Below, piece after piece: positions 28,119-36,236 of a stretch of 41,849 nucleotides of DNA; position 1 is the stretch's first letter, and each line of letters begins with the position of its first letter. This DNA comes from Sporosarcina sp. ZBG7A (GTDB taxonomy: Bacteria > Bacillota > Bacilli > Bacillales_A > Planococcaceae). Below the pieces are notes generated by a model. That model made no database searches. It saw nothing but the letters and a program-made list of their open reading frames with translations, and was not told where the DNA came from. The DNA is taken from contig NZ_JWIB01000043.1 of the NCBI RefSeq assembly GCF_000813425.1, positions 1-41,849 on the forward strand, given 5' to 3'. The position numbers were made by a program, and so were the translations under genes.

Positions 28119-28318
28119 GTGCTCATAAACCATGGAAAGTGCTCATAAAAGCTGGGAAGTGCTCATAAACCGTGGAAAGTGATCATAAAACCTGAGAAGT
28201 ACTCATAAACCGTGGAAAGTGATCATAAAAGCTGGAAAGTGCTCATAAACCACGGAAAGTGCTCATAAAAGCTAGAAAGTGCTCATAAACCATGAAGAGT
28301 TATCATAACCCATCATAA
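28119..28318. repeat. Tandem array 2: ten units of exactly 20 bp, core GTGCTCATAAA
   Basis: Units begin every 20 bases from 28119 to 28299. The first eleven bases are nearly constant (GTGCTCATAAA, with GTGATCA, GTACTCA and a degenerate GTTATCA in last place). The remaining nine alternate: odd units read about CCRYGGAAA and even units AGCTGGAAA or close, making a 40-bp higher-order repeat over units 1-9. The array fills most of the 360-base gap between pyc and ctaA, upstream of the shared terminator. Stretches 28054-28118 and 28319-28372 hold nothing else I can name. It is the same element as at 1414-1573, in the same orientation. Confidence 0.93.
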
Positions 28319-28372
28319 AAAGTGCAACTCATACGCGTTCAATCATTCGCCCTTAATCAAATAGAAACCACA

Positions 28373-28411
28373 AAAAAACAGCCGCTCGCGAAACCCGAGT
28401 GGCTGTTTTTT
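28373..28411. terminator. Bidirectional terminator between pyc and ctaA
   Basis: CAGCCGCTCG (28379-28388) pairs with CGAGTGGCTG (28396-28405, one G.T). It is flanked by seven A on the left and six T on the right, so it works for both converging genes. Confidence 0.9.
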
Positions 28412-28413
28412 CA

Positions 28414-29325
28414 TTATTTTTGAATTCGTACTCTGGATAGTAACAAAATCATGTAAGTAAGCAATCCGAATAATAATGTCACGAATAAGGAATGGAGCAA
28501 TGCGATTGTAAGGTTCAACCGGGTGAAGATGGACAGCATACCAGTCGTTGCTTGCGCAAGAACAAGTATCAATGCAATTGACCAGCCCCATACCAATACT
28601 TTTTGATCACGATAGTTACGCCAAACAAGGATTGCAATATACACAAGCCAGATGACAATTAGTGCAGCTGCAGTTCGATGTCCCATTTGTACCCATTCAT
28701 TTAGATTGGAAGGAAGCTGGAACTGATCATTTCTACAAAGTGGCCAATCTGCACAGGCGAGACTGGATTCTGTATGTCGAACAAGAGCCCCTGTATAAAT
28801 GACGATGTACGAGTAGACGGTAACCCCGATTGTATGGAATTTTAATTTGGATCCAACTTGAATCTTGTCGGCATCGAACTTTTTATCTACTTCAAATATG
28901 AGGAGTGTCAAAAGTAAAACGGCCGCAAAAGAAATCAATGATATCCCGAAATGTAGAGCGAGGATAAAATCCCCTTGTCCCCATTTAACCTGGGCTGCTC
29001 CAATGAGTGCTTGTAAAATGAGGAAAAATAAGGCCATAACCGAAAGAAATTTAGTTTCGCGAACATGTCCAATTGCTTTCCATGACCATACAGATAAAAT
29101 CACTATTAAAATTCCGACAGCACCTGTAACGAGGCGATGAGAAAACTCAATCAGTACTTCTGCGGTAATCTCGTCCGGAATGAGTTGTCCATTACAGCCT
29201 GGCCAATGTCTTCCGCAGCCCATACCGCTGTCTGTTTTCGTAACGAGTGCACCGCCGAGCAGGATGAGTAGCATCCCGATAGTCGCAGCTACCGCAAACC
29301 ATTTTAAGTAGTTGTATCGTTTCAA
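28414..29325 (-). CDS. ctaA: Heme A synthase CtaA
   Basis: Oxidises the C8 methyl of heme O to the formyl group of heme A in the membrane. It is 303 residues with eight predicted spans in two similar halves. Each half has its histidines: EFSHRLVTG and LHFGIS in the first, MGHRTAA and LHSLF in the second. Extracellular cysteine pairs CGRHWPGC and CADWPLC fit the Bacillus-type enzyme. The start is TTG with GAAGGTG seven bases upstream. It is divergent from ctaB, the arrangement of B. subtilis, where ResD controls the region. Confidence 0.95.
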   Translation of the reverse strand: MKRYNYLKWFAVAATIGMLLILLGGALVTKTDSGMGCGRHWPGCNGQLIPDEITAEVLIEFSHRLVTGAVGILIVILSVWSWKAIGHVRETKFLSVMALFFLILQALIGAAQVKWGQGDFILALHFGISLISFAAVLLLTLLIFEVDKKFDADKIQVGSKLKFHTIGVTVYSYIVIYTGALVRHTESSLACADWPLCRNDQFQLPSNLNEWVQMGHRTAAALIVIWLVYIAILVWRNYRDQKVLVWGWSIALILVLAQATTGMLSIFTRLNLTIALLHSLFVTLLFGLLTYMILLLSRVRIQK

Positions 29326-29445
29326 ACAAAGACACCTTCTTTTATAAAATGTCGACCGTTGAAAAGGTCTCTAGTTTTTAATGATAGAGAATCGGACCAT
29401 AAAACACAATGCCGGAAACAAAGAACACGCAATTAGGTTCCTTTT

Positions 29446-29487
29446 TTCACAAAATGTTCATAAAAACGACCTGATAACTTCACAAAT
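29446..29487. promoter_or_regulatory. Two ResD-like boxes between ctaA and ctaB
   Basis: On the minus strand TTTGTGAAA (box at 29446-29453) and TTTGTGAAG (29479-29487) each match the remembered ResD motif TTTGTGAAT at 8 of 9. The second is about 45-55 bases before the predicted ctaB start site, suitable for activation. Binding by ResD is inferred from B. subtilis. Confidence 0.4.
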
Positions 29488-29523
29488 GGGCAGATGGAAT
29501 GATTTACTATAGAAGGTGCACTG

Positions 29524-29529
29524 TATAAT
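29524..29529 (+). promoter_or_regulatory. -10 element of the ctaB-F transcript
   Basis: TATAAT with TG directly before it and no convincing -35, as expected for an activator-dependent promoter. The 320-base ctaA/ctaB gap otherwise holds the boxes above and the inverted repeat below; 29326-29440 shows no other recognisable site. Confidence 0.45.
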
Positions 29530-29548
29530 TCCTCGAGAGATTGTGCAA

Positions 29549-29577
29549 TTCTATACAAATTGCGATTTTGTATAGAA
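29549..29577. repeat. Perfect 11-bp inverted repeat in the ctaB leader
   Basis: TTCTATACAAA (29549-29559) and TTTGTATAGAA (29567-29577) are exact reverse complements around TTGCGAT. Allowing one bulge the pairing extends to CAAT/ATTG outside. It lies about 15 to 40 bases after the predicted start site, so it could be an operator or a 5' mRNA hairpin. There is no T-run, so it is not a terminator. Confidence 0.75.
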
Positions 29578-29646
29578 ATTGTGAAGGATTTTCGATATAG
29601 TTAAGTACAGCGGTCATTTTTAATGGGCTTTGAAAGGGGGAGTAAC

Positions 29647-30567
29647 ATGTCAAATAGTCGTACGACTGCTGCAGAGAGGGTTCCGGAAACTGTAATTGCA
29701 CCAACATTCATGAAGGACTTTTTAGCACTTATTAAAATTGGAATTGTAAATTCTAACCTGATTACTGCATTTACAGGTCTCTTCTTGGCGTTCCAGTTTG
29801 CGAACATCAGCTTTGTACATAGACTGGATCTTATGATTGCTACGCTATTCGGAACTGCCCTGATCATAGCCGGTTCAGCAGCGCTTAATAATTTGATTGA
29901 TCGTGATATCGATCCGATTATGACGCGGACAAGAACTAGACCCACAGTAACTGGGCGATTTAAGGCCCCGGCAGTGCTCGCTATGGCGTTGGGCTTTATA
30001 GCTATAGGAGAAGTATTGCTGTTTTCTGCAAATGCTACTACAGGGCTACTGGGACTCGCTGGAGTATTGAGTTACGTCGTTCTCTATTCTATGTGGTCAA
30101 AACGCCGTCACGTATCCAATACGATTGTCGGAAGTTTGTCTGGTGCTATTCCGCCACTAATTGGTTGGGCAGCAGTGGAACCGTCACTTGGACTTGGAGC
30201 TTGGGCACTGTTTCTAATTATGTTTGTCTGGCAACCACCTCATTTTTACGCGCTTGCTATGAAGAAAACAGATGAATACGGTGCAGCAGGAATTCCGATG
30301 TTACCTGTCGTAAAAGGGTTTGCCCGTACAAAAAAATCAATGCTTGCATGGGTTGTGCTGTTGTTTCCTTTGCCATTCATGTTAAGTGAACTAGGAACTG
30401 CATTTTTAGTTCTTGCTACATTGTTGAATGTAGGTTGGTTATTACTCGCACTAAAAGGATTCCGTGTAAAAGATGATTTAAAGTGGGCAATGTCCATGTT
30501 CATCTACTCACTGAATTATATGACAATACTTTTTGTCTCGATGATTATCTTTTCGATTTTCATCTAA
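29647..30567 (+). CDS. ctaB: Protoheme IX farnesyltransferase (heme O synthase) CtaB
   Basis: Attaches farnesyl to heme B to give heme O, the substrate of CtaA. It is a UbiA-family membrane prenyltransferase of 306 residues with about nine spans. The first prenyl diphosphate/Mg motif is NNLIDRDIDPIMTRTRTRP; the second region has DEYGAAGIPMLP. The ATG at 29647 follows GGGGGAG by four bases; an upstream in-frame ATG at 29623 lacks a ribosome site. It is followed by ctaC after 97 bases. Confidence 0.95.
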   Translation: MSNSRTTAAERVPETVIAPTFMKDFLALIKIGIVNSNLITAFTGLFLAFQFANISFVHRLDLMIATLFGTALIIAGSAALNNLIDRDIDPIMTRTRTRPTVTGRFKAPAVLAMALGFIAIGEVLLFSANATTGLLGLAGVLSYVVLYSMWSKRRHVSNTIVGSLSGAIPPLIGWAAVEPSLGLGAWALFLIMFVWQPPHFYALAMKKTDEYGAAGIPMLPVVKGFARTKKSMLAWVVLLFPLPFMLSELGTAFLVLATLLNVGWLLLALKGFRVKDDLKWAMSMFIYSLNYMTILFVSMIIFSIFI

Positions 30568-30664
30568 ATGTATGGAATTCTTTCTTTGACAGGAATTCAT
30601 TATAGAGAGGTCTTCACTCCTCGATGGAAGAAAACACTATTAGAAAGAGAGGGATTATGAAGCG

Positions 30665-31735
30665 ATGATGAAAGGACTCAAAAAATGGCGTCTCTTTTCC
30701 TTGTTAGCGGTTCTGACTGTATTTTTAGCAGGATGTGGCCAAGAGGAATTATCCACGCTTCTACCAGCTGGTCAGGTAGGTAAAGATCAGTTTAAACTAC
30801 TGATGCTTTCTTCAGGGATCATGCTGTTCGTCATTCTTGTTGTAGTCGCAATTTATGTAGTAGCACTGATTCGTTTTAGACGTTCGAAACTAGGTGAGGA
30901 TTTCATACCTGAACAAGTCGAAGGTAGTCATAAATTGGAGCTAGTTTGGACAATCATTCCAATTATCCTCATTATCATTCTTGCAGTTCCTACTGTGTAT
31001 TACACTTACAAACTTGGGGACGTAAAGGCAATGGAAGAAGTTAACGATGATGGGAAAGCGAAACACCTTGTAGTAGACGTAACCGCTAAGCTTTACTGGT
31101 GGGAATTCGAATACCCTGAACTTGGTATTGTGACAGCTCAAGAGCTCGTGGTACCAACAAAGGAAAAAATCTACTTTAACTTAAAAGCGGCAGACGTGAA
31201 GCACTCCTTCTGGATTCCTGCAATTGGTGGGAAGATGGATACGAACGTAGAAAACTTGAACAAATTCTATCTGACATTTGACAAAGAGTCAGAAGGTCTT
31301 AAAGATGGAGTATTCTATGGTAAATGTGCTGAGCTATGCGGACCGTCTCACTCACTGATGGATTTCAAAGTGAAAACTTTACCACGTGATGAGTTCAACG
31401 CATGGGCGAAAAATATGAAAGCAACTGAAGACGCTAAGTCAGTCGCAAACGCGAATGCAGATGGCGAAAAAGTATTCCAGGCTAGCTGTGCTACTTGTCA
31501 CGCTGTTTCTGGTGCTGGCCAAGGTGGAGCACCTGGTCCGAACCTAGCGTCTTTCGGTGACCGTAACCGCGTAGCTGGTTTCTTAGAACATAATGAAAAA
31601 GACTTGAAAGAATGGATTAAAAATCCACAAAAAGTTAAACCGGGCAACACAATGCCTTCTTTTGAAAATCAGCTTTCTGACCAAGAGTTAGATGACTTAG
31701 CTGAGTACTTGCTCGGCTTGTCTGTTGAGCAGTAA
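30665..31735 (+). CDS. ctaC: Cytochrome caa3 oxidase subunit II CtaC
   Basis: Accepts electrons from cytochrome c at the outer membrane face. The 356 residues comprise a lipoprotein signal (FLAGC, Cys24), two membrane spans (about 42-70 and 92-115), a CuA cupredoxin domain and a fused cytochrome c. CuA ligands are seen in VKHSFW and in GKCAELCGPSHSLM. The heme c site is ASCATCHAVSG with distal Met in NTMPSF. The fused cytochrome marks a caa3 rather than a quinol oxidase. A second ATG lies one codon inside. Confidence 0.96.
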   Translation: MMKGLKKWRLFSLLAVLTVFLAGCGQEELSTLLPAGQVGKDQFKLLMLSSGIMLFVILVVVAIYVVALIRFRRSKLGEDFIPEQVEGSHKLELVWTIIPIILIIILAVPTVYYTYKLGDVKAMEEVNDDGKAKHLVVDVTAKLYWWEFEYPELGIVTAQELVVPTKEKIYFNLKAADVKHSFWIPAIGGKMDTNVENLNKFYLTFDKESEGLKDGVFYGKCAELCGPSHSLMDFKVKTLPRDEFNAWAKNMKATEDAKSVANANADGEKVFQASCATCHAVSGAGQGGAPGPNLASFGDRNRVAGFLEHNEKDLKEWIKNPQKVKPGNTMPSFENQLSDQELDDLAEYLLGLSVEQ

Positions 31736-31770
31736 TACGTAACACGATATTGAAGAGGAGGTAAAATAAC

Positions 31771-33651
31771 GTGAGTTCTGTTGCTCAAAAAAGAGGATTC
31801 GGCGCAGCCCTTTGGGATTGGATGACAACTGTCGACCATAAGAAGATCGGAATTCTTTACCTCATTGGCGGCGGTTTCTTCTTCGTCGTTGGTGGAATTG
31901 AAGCGATGATTATTCGTCTCCAGCTGTTAAAGCCGAACAATGACCTTGTAAGTGCAGGTCTTTTTAATGATTTAATCACAATGCATGGTACAACGATGAT
32001 TTTCCTAGCCGCCATGCCGATACTATTTGGATTTATGAACTATATAATGCCACTTCAAATTGGAGCGCGTGACGTTGCGTTCCCGTTCATTAACTCACTT
32101 GGATTCTGGATGTTCTTCTTGGGAGGAGTATTCTTAAACGTTTCTTGGTTTTTTGGACAGGTTCCAGATGCTGGATGGACTTCATATGCATCACTTTCAC
32201 TTGCATCTCCAGGACATGGCATTGACTTTTATGCGATAGGTCTTCAAATCGCTGGTGGAGGTACGCTGATGGGCGGGATTAACTTCCTTGTTACTATCAT
32301 TAATATGCGTGCACCGGGTATGACGTATATGAGGATGCCATTGTTCACTTGGACGACGTTTGTCGCTTCAGCAATGATCCTATTCGCATTCCCACCACTT
32401 ACTGTCGGATTGTTCTTCTTGACATTCGATCGAATGTTCGATGCGAACTTCTTTGATCATCAGATGGGTGGAAACACAATTATCTGGGAGCATATTTTCT
32501 GGATTTTCGGTCACCCTGAAGTATATATCCTGATCTTGCCGGCATTCGGTATTTTCTCTGAAATCTTTTCGATTTTCTCTCGTAAGCGCCTCTTCGGCTA
32601 TCCGGCGATGGTATTTGCGACAGTATTGATTGGTTTCTTAGGATTCATGGTTTGGGCCCACCATATGTTTACAGTAGGTCTTGGGCCAACTGCAAACGCA
32701 ATCTTCGCAGTTGCGACGATGGCGATTGCTGTACCAACTGGTGTTAAAATCTTTAACTGGTTGCTTACAATTTGGGGCGGAAGCATTGTCATGACAACTC
32801 CAATGTTGTATGCACTTGGATTCATCCCATCGTTCGTAATGGGTGGGGTTACAGGGGTTATGCAAGGTGCTGCACCTCTTGACTATCAGTTACACGATAG
32901 TTACTTCATTGTTGCTCACTTCCACTATGTAATTGTCGGTGGAGTTGTACTTGCGATCTTAGCTGGAGTACACCTTTACTGGCCTAAGATGTTTGGAACA
33001 ATGCTCAGTGAAACACTTGGTAAAATCACATTTGTATTCTTCTTTGTCGGGTTCCACTGTACATTCCTAATCCAGCACTGGCTTGGATTCTGGGGAATGC
33101 CACGTCGTGTTTGGACATATATGGACGGACAAGGCTGGAATACAGCGAACTTAATCAGTTCGATTGGTGCGCTTCTTATGGCAATCGGTGTAATTGTAAT
33201 GGTGATCAATATCATCATGACAACTGTTAAAAACGTGCGTGTTGGAAATGATCCATGGGGCGATGGACGTACGCTTGAATGGGCAATTCCGTCACCACCA
33301 CCGTTCTACAACTTTACTCAAACTCCACTCGTACGTGGACTTGATACTGTTTGGATTGAAAAGCAGGAAGGGAACGCAACTGGACTAACATTTGCTGAAC
33401 CAATAACTGATATCCACATGCCGCATGGTTCAATCATTCCATTCTTCATGACAGTCGGTTTGTTCATCGCTGGATTTGGTGCTATGTATCACCAAGAAAC
33501 TTCTTGGGGACTTCCATTGCTCATCTTCGGTCTTGCTTGGACGTTCGTGTCAATGGCAATGCGTTCATTGAAAGATGATCTAGGCTACCATGTAACGAAG
33601 GAAGAAATTCAGGCTGATATTAACAACGCTAGCAAAGGGGGTCAAAACTGA
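31771..33651 (+). CDS. ctaD: Cytochrome caa3 oxidase subunit I CtaD
   Basis: The catalytic proton-pumping subunit with heme a and the heme a3-CuB centre, 626 residues. Ligand motifs include TMHGTTMIFLAAMP (low-spin heme His), FGHPEVYILILPAFG (CuB His and the cross-linked Tyr), WAHHMFTVG (two CuB His) and DSYFIVAHFHYVIVGG (heme His pair). The C-terminal extension with two extra spans is usual in Bacillus CtaD. The start is GTG with GGAGG. Its TGA overlaps the ctaE ATG. Confidence 0.97.
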   Translation: MSSVAQKRGFGAALWDWMTTVDHKKIGILYLIGGGFFFVVGGIEAMIIRLQLLKPNNDLVSAGLFNDLITMHGTTMIFLAAMPILFGFMNYIMPLQIGARDVAFPFINSLGFWMFFLGGVFLNVSWFFGQVPDAGWTSYASLSLASPGHGIDFYAIGLQIAGGGTLMGGINFLVTIINMRAPGMTYMRMPLFTWTTFVASAMILFAFPPLTVGLFFLTFDRMFDANFFDHQMGGNTIIWEHIFWIFGHPEVYILILPAFGIFSEIFSIFSRKRLFGYPAMVFATVLIGFLGFMVWAHHMFTVGLGPTANAIFAVATMAIAVPTGVKIFNWLLTIWGGSIVMTTPMLYALGFIPSFVMGGVTGVMQGAAPLDYQLHDSYFIVAHFHYVIVGGVVLAILAGVHLYWPKMFGTMLSETLGKITFVFFFVGFHCTFLIQHWLGFWGMPRRVWTYMDGQGWNTANLISSIGALLMAIGVIVMVINIIMTTVKNVRVGNDPWGDGRTLEWAIPSPPPFYNFTQTPLVRGLDTVWIEKQEGNATGLTFAEPITDIHMPHGSIIPFFMTVGLFIAGFGAMYHQETSWGLPLLIFGLAWTFVSMAMRSLKDDLGYHVTKEEIQADINNASKGGQN

Positions 33652-34277
33652 TGGATTTGAATAAAAAATTCACTCCGGAAACTTGGCCGGAACACCCTGA
33701 GCGTGCAACGCTTGAAGGAAAAAATAAGTTTGTTGGATTCTGGCTTTTCCTTGGTGGAGAAACAATTCTATTCGCTACTTTGTTTGCTACCTATATGGCG
33801 TTAAAAAACAAGGGACCAAGCGGTTTCGGGTTTTCAACACAAGAGCTGTACCAGCTTCCATTAGTGTTTGTCATGACCTTGTTGCTTCTAACTTCTTCAC
33901 TTACAAGTGTGTATGCTATGCACCATATGAAGAACTACAACTTCAAGAAAATGCAGCTTTGGTTAGCTATTACTGCGCTCCTAGGACTTTGTTTCCTTGG
34001 ACTAGAAGTATATGAGTTCACTCACTACGTACATGAAGGATTTACGTTTGGAAACAGTGCATTCAGTTCATCGTTCTTTACACTTGTAGGAACACACGGT
34101 TTCCACGTTGCTGTCGGACTTGTATGGATAACACTTTTGCTCTTCCGAAATGCAAAGCGTGGATTGAACCTGTATAATGCATCTAAGTACTACACATTCT
34201 CACTTTACTGGCACTTCATTGACGTCGTATGGGTATTCATCTTTACGGTAGTTTACTTGATGGGAGTGATCGGATAA
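33651..34277 (+). CDS. ctaE: Cytochrome caa3 oxidase subunit III CtaE
   Basis: A five-span subunit of 208 residues that stabilises subunit I. Family motifs are KFVGFWLFLGGETILFATLF at the first span (split here), SSFFTLVGTHGFHVAVGL and YWHFIDVVWVFIFTVVY at the end. The ATG overlaps the ctaD stop by one base, so translation is probably coupled. Confidence 0.96.
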   Translation: MDLNKKFTPETWPEHPERATLEGKNKFVGFWLFLGGETILFATLFATYMALKNKGPSGFGFSTQELYQLPLVFVMTLLLLTSSLTSVYAMHHMKNYNFKKMQLWLAITALLGLCFLGLEVYEFTHYVHEGFTFGNSAFSSSFFTLVGTHGFHVAVGLVWITLLLFRNAKRGLNLYNASKYYTFSLYWHFIDVVWVFIFTVVYLMGVIG

Positions 34278-34278
34278 C

Positions 34279-34626
34279 ATGGCAGAAGTAGAAATGTACA
34301 AGAGAACCCCTATTGAACAGGATCTATTTGTCCGTCGTTCAAAGGAAACTATGCGTGGTCAAGTTATGATGTTCTCACTCATGATCTTCATGACACTTGT
34401 CTCGTTTACATTCGTCGTGGCTTATCAGCAAGGAGTAGAAGGATTTACGAAGTATTTAGTGATTCCAGTGCTTTTCCTCTTTGCTGCGGTTCAAGTTGGA
34501 CTACAGCTTTACTATTTCATGCACATGAAAGACAAAGGACACGGAATTCCTCAAATGTTCATGTTCACTGGAGTAGTGTTTGCTTTCCTAATTCCACTTA
34601 CTTTCGTTACGATTGTTTGGTGGTAA
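34279..34626 (+). CDS. ctaF: Cytochrome caa3 oxidase subunit IV CtaF
   Basis: A small subunit of 115 residues with three membrane spans and the family motif LQLYYFMHMKDKGHG between spans two and three. It starts one base after the ctaE stop and is the last gene before a strong terminator. Its role is in assembly or stability of the oxidase. Confidence 0.94.
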   Translation: MAEVEMYKRTPIEQDLFVRRSKETMRGQVMMFSLMIFMTLVSFTFVVAYQQGVEGFTKYLVIPVLFLFAAVQVGLQLYYFMHMKDKGHGIPQMFMFTGVVFAFLIPLTFVTIVWW

Positions 34627-34633
34627 TCTTCAT

Positions 34634-34683
34634 AAAACCTCTGTCTTTGGCCAATTGCCAAGGCCAGAGGTTTTCTTGTTTTT
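34634..34683 (+). terminator. Terminator after ctaF
   Basis: An 18-bp imperfect stem with two mismatches (34634-34651 with 34657-34674) is followed by a T-rich tract to 34683. Confidence 0.88.
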
Positions 34684-34704
34684 ATGGATGTCAAAGAACG
34701 TTCA

Positions 34705-34733
34705 TTGTTTTACATAAAAGAACAGCCTATAAT
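34705..34733 (+). promoter_or_regulatory. Sigma-A promoter of ctaG
   Basis: TTGTTT (34705-34710), 17 bases, TATAAT (34728-34733). It gives ctaG expression separate from the oxidase operon. Confidence 0.65.
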
Positions 34734-34765
34734 GAGAACAGAACTTATAAAAGGAGCTGGGACAC

Positions 34766-35680
34766 TTGTCGTTAAGTATTTTTGGCTTCCGCGCTTTATG
34801 GAGTCCGTATTTTTTCTTATTTCTCGTCCTTGTGACGGTCTTGTACTTTTTGCTGACAAAAAAGTGGAGATCTCGATTCGAGCGAAATGAGTCTGTCACG
34901 AAAAGGCAGATTACAATTTTCTTATCTGCGATTGTACTGTTGTATATTGTAAAAGGTTCACCAATGGATTTAATGGGACATATATTGTTTTCTGTCCATA
35001 TGGCACAAATGGCATTGTTACTCCTGGTCATTGCACCGTTATTTATCATCGGGATTCCGAACTTCCTATGGAAAAAAGTTTTTAGTTACCCGATAATTGC
35101 GGCCGTAATCCGCTTCTTCACAAAGCCAGTTATTAGCTTGATTGCCTTTACGATTATGTTTTCTTTGAATCATTACCCATTAGTTTTAGATACAATAAAA
35201 CTTAGCTTACCCTTGCATACTGCATTTACATTGACACTTTTCTTATCTGCTTTGTTCTTGTGGTGGCCGATATTCAATACTTTACCGGGCGAGCCTCAAT
35301 TACATGGTTTGAAAAAGATAGGTTATGTCATATTGAGTGCGATTCTGTTAACACCGGCCTGTTCTTTGATTATCTTTGCGGATGTTCCCGTGTACGAGAC
35401 GTATAGTAGTGGAGAAGCGTGGCTAAAAGCGATGGCTTTATGTGTACCTGCTGGGACGCTATCTGGTTTGACGATCTCAGGTCCCGAGTTATTTACGAGT
35501 ATGCCTACGCTTTATGATCAGCAACTTGGCGGCATAATTATGAAGGTTATTCAAGAATTATTGTATGTGTTCATCATAGGAAAGATCTTTATTACATGGT
35601 ATCGTGATGAACAAGAGAATGCTGATGAAATTACACGGCAAGATTTGATCAACCGAAAGAAATTATCGGTTCATGGCTGA
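34766..35680 (+). CDS. ctaG: Cytochrome oxidase assembly factor CtaG (Bacillus type)
   Basis: A polytopic membrane protein of 304 residues with about seven spans, of the Caa3_CtaG family. Characteristic blocks are FGFRALWSPYFF, GSPMDLMGHILFSVHMAQM with conserved His, and DQQLGGIIMKVIQELLY. B. subtilis CtaG is needed for active caa3 oxidase, probably in copper centre formation. The start is TTG with AAGGAG nine bases upstream. The next gene follows after about 32 bases, also an oxidase assembly protein. Confidence 0.92.
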   Translation: MSLSIFGFRALWSPYFFLFLVLVTVLYFLLTKKWRSRFERNESVTKRQITIFLSAIVLLYIVKGSPMDLMGHILFSVHMAQMALLLLVIAPLFIIGIPNFLWKKVFSYPIIAAVIRFFTKPVISLIAFTIMFSLNHYPLVLDTIKLSLPLHTAFTLTLFLSALFLWWPIFNTLPGEPQLHGLKKIGYVILSAILLTPACSLIIFADVPVYETYSSGEAWLKAMALCVPAGTLSGLTISGPELFTSMPTLYDQQLGGIIMKVIQELLYVFIIGKIFITWYRDEQENADEITRQDLINRKKLSVHG

Positions 35681-35712
35681 TTGTTAGATCTGAATAGAAA
35701 TGGAGAAACCTT

Positions 35713-36174
35713 ATGAACTTGCCTTTTCTACCGACATTGAGCACGTTGCTCATTATAATTTCTGGTGTTTTAGTGGTGATCGGATGGATGCTGATCCGCA
35801 AGAAGCGGAAGCAAGCACACAAAAATGTGATGATTGCAGCATCTATTTCAGCACTTCTGTTTTTAGTGATTTACTTATCCCGTACAATTATCATTGGGAA
35901 CACGTCTTTTGGTGGCCCAGATAACATTAAAATCTATTACACCGTGTTTTTAATATTCCATATTTGTTTGGCTACGACTGGAGCTGTTCTAGGCGTCCTG
36001 TCGCTCATCTCAGGATTTAAGAACAACTTACCAAAGCATCGTCGTCTTGGCCCTGTAACAAGCACTGTGTGGGTTTTTGCAGCCCTTACAGGTGTAGCTG
36101 TCTATCTGCTCCTCTATGTGTTTTACAAAGGTGGAGAAACGACTTCAATGATTAAAGCCATTCTTGGATTTTAA
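35713..36174 (+). CDS. ctaM: DUF420 membrane protein, CtaM/YozB
   Basis: A 153-residue protein with four membrane spans (about 8-27, 41-60, 77-101 and 117-136) and the family pattern KNVMIAASISALLFLVIYL, IFHICLATTGAVLG and HRRLGPVT. DUF420 proteins are YozB in B. subtilis and CtaM in Staphylococcus aureus, where CtaM is required for a working aa3-type quinol oxidase (from memory). Its place right after ctaG supports a heme-copper oxidase assembly role. GGAGAAA precedes the ATG. Confidence 0.9.
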   Translation: MNLPFLPTLSTLLIIISGVLVVIGWMLIRKKRKQAHKNVMIAASISALLFLVIYLSRTIIIGNTSFGGPDNIKIYYTVFLIFHICLATTGAVLGVLSLISGFKNNLPKHRRLGPVTSTVWVFAALTGVAVYLLLYVFYKGGETTSMIKAILGF

Positions 36175-36177
36175 CGT

Positions 36178-36217
36178 AAAACACGCATGCCCCTTTAATT
36201 GGGACATGCGTGTTTTT
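36178..36217 (+). terminator. Terminator after ctaM
   Basis: AACACGCATG (36180-36189) pairs with CATGCGTGTT (36205-36214), extended by CCC/GGG across a mismatch, followed by T residues. The minus-strand side is also T-containing and may serve ytvI. Confidence 0.82.
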
Positions 36218-36236
36218 GTGTGGTTTTGCATTTCAG

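Noticed and set aside
29454..29473. A single copy of the 20-bp element (ATGTTCATAAAAACG...)
   Set aside because: It resembles the core but stands alone inside the ctaA/ctaB control region, and one short match in AT-rich DNA is expected by chance.
30586..30606. TTGACA near TATAGA before ctaC as a promoter
   Set aside because: The spacing is only nine bases, and no -10 lies 17 bases downstream of TTGACA.
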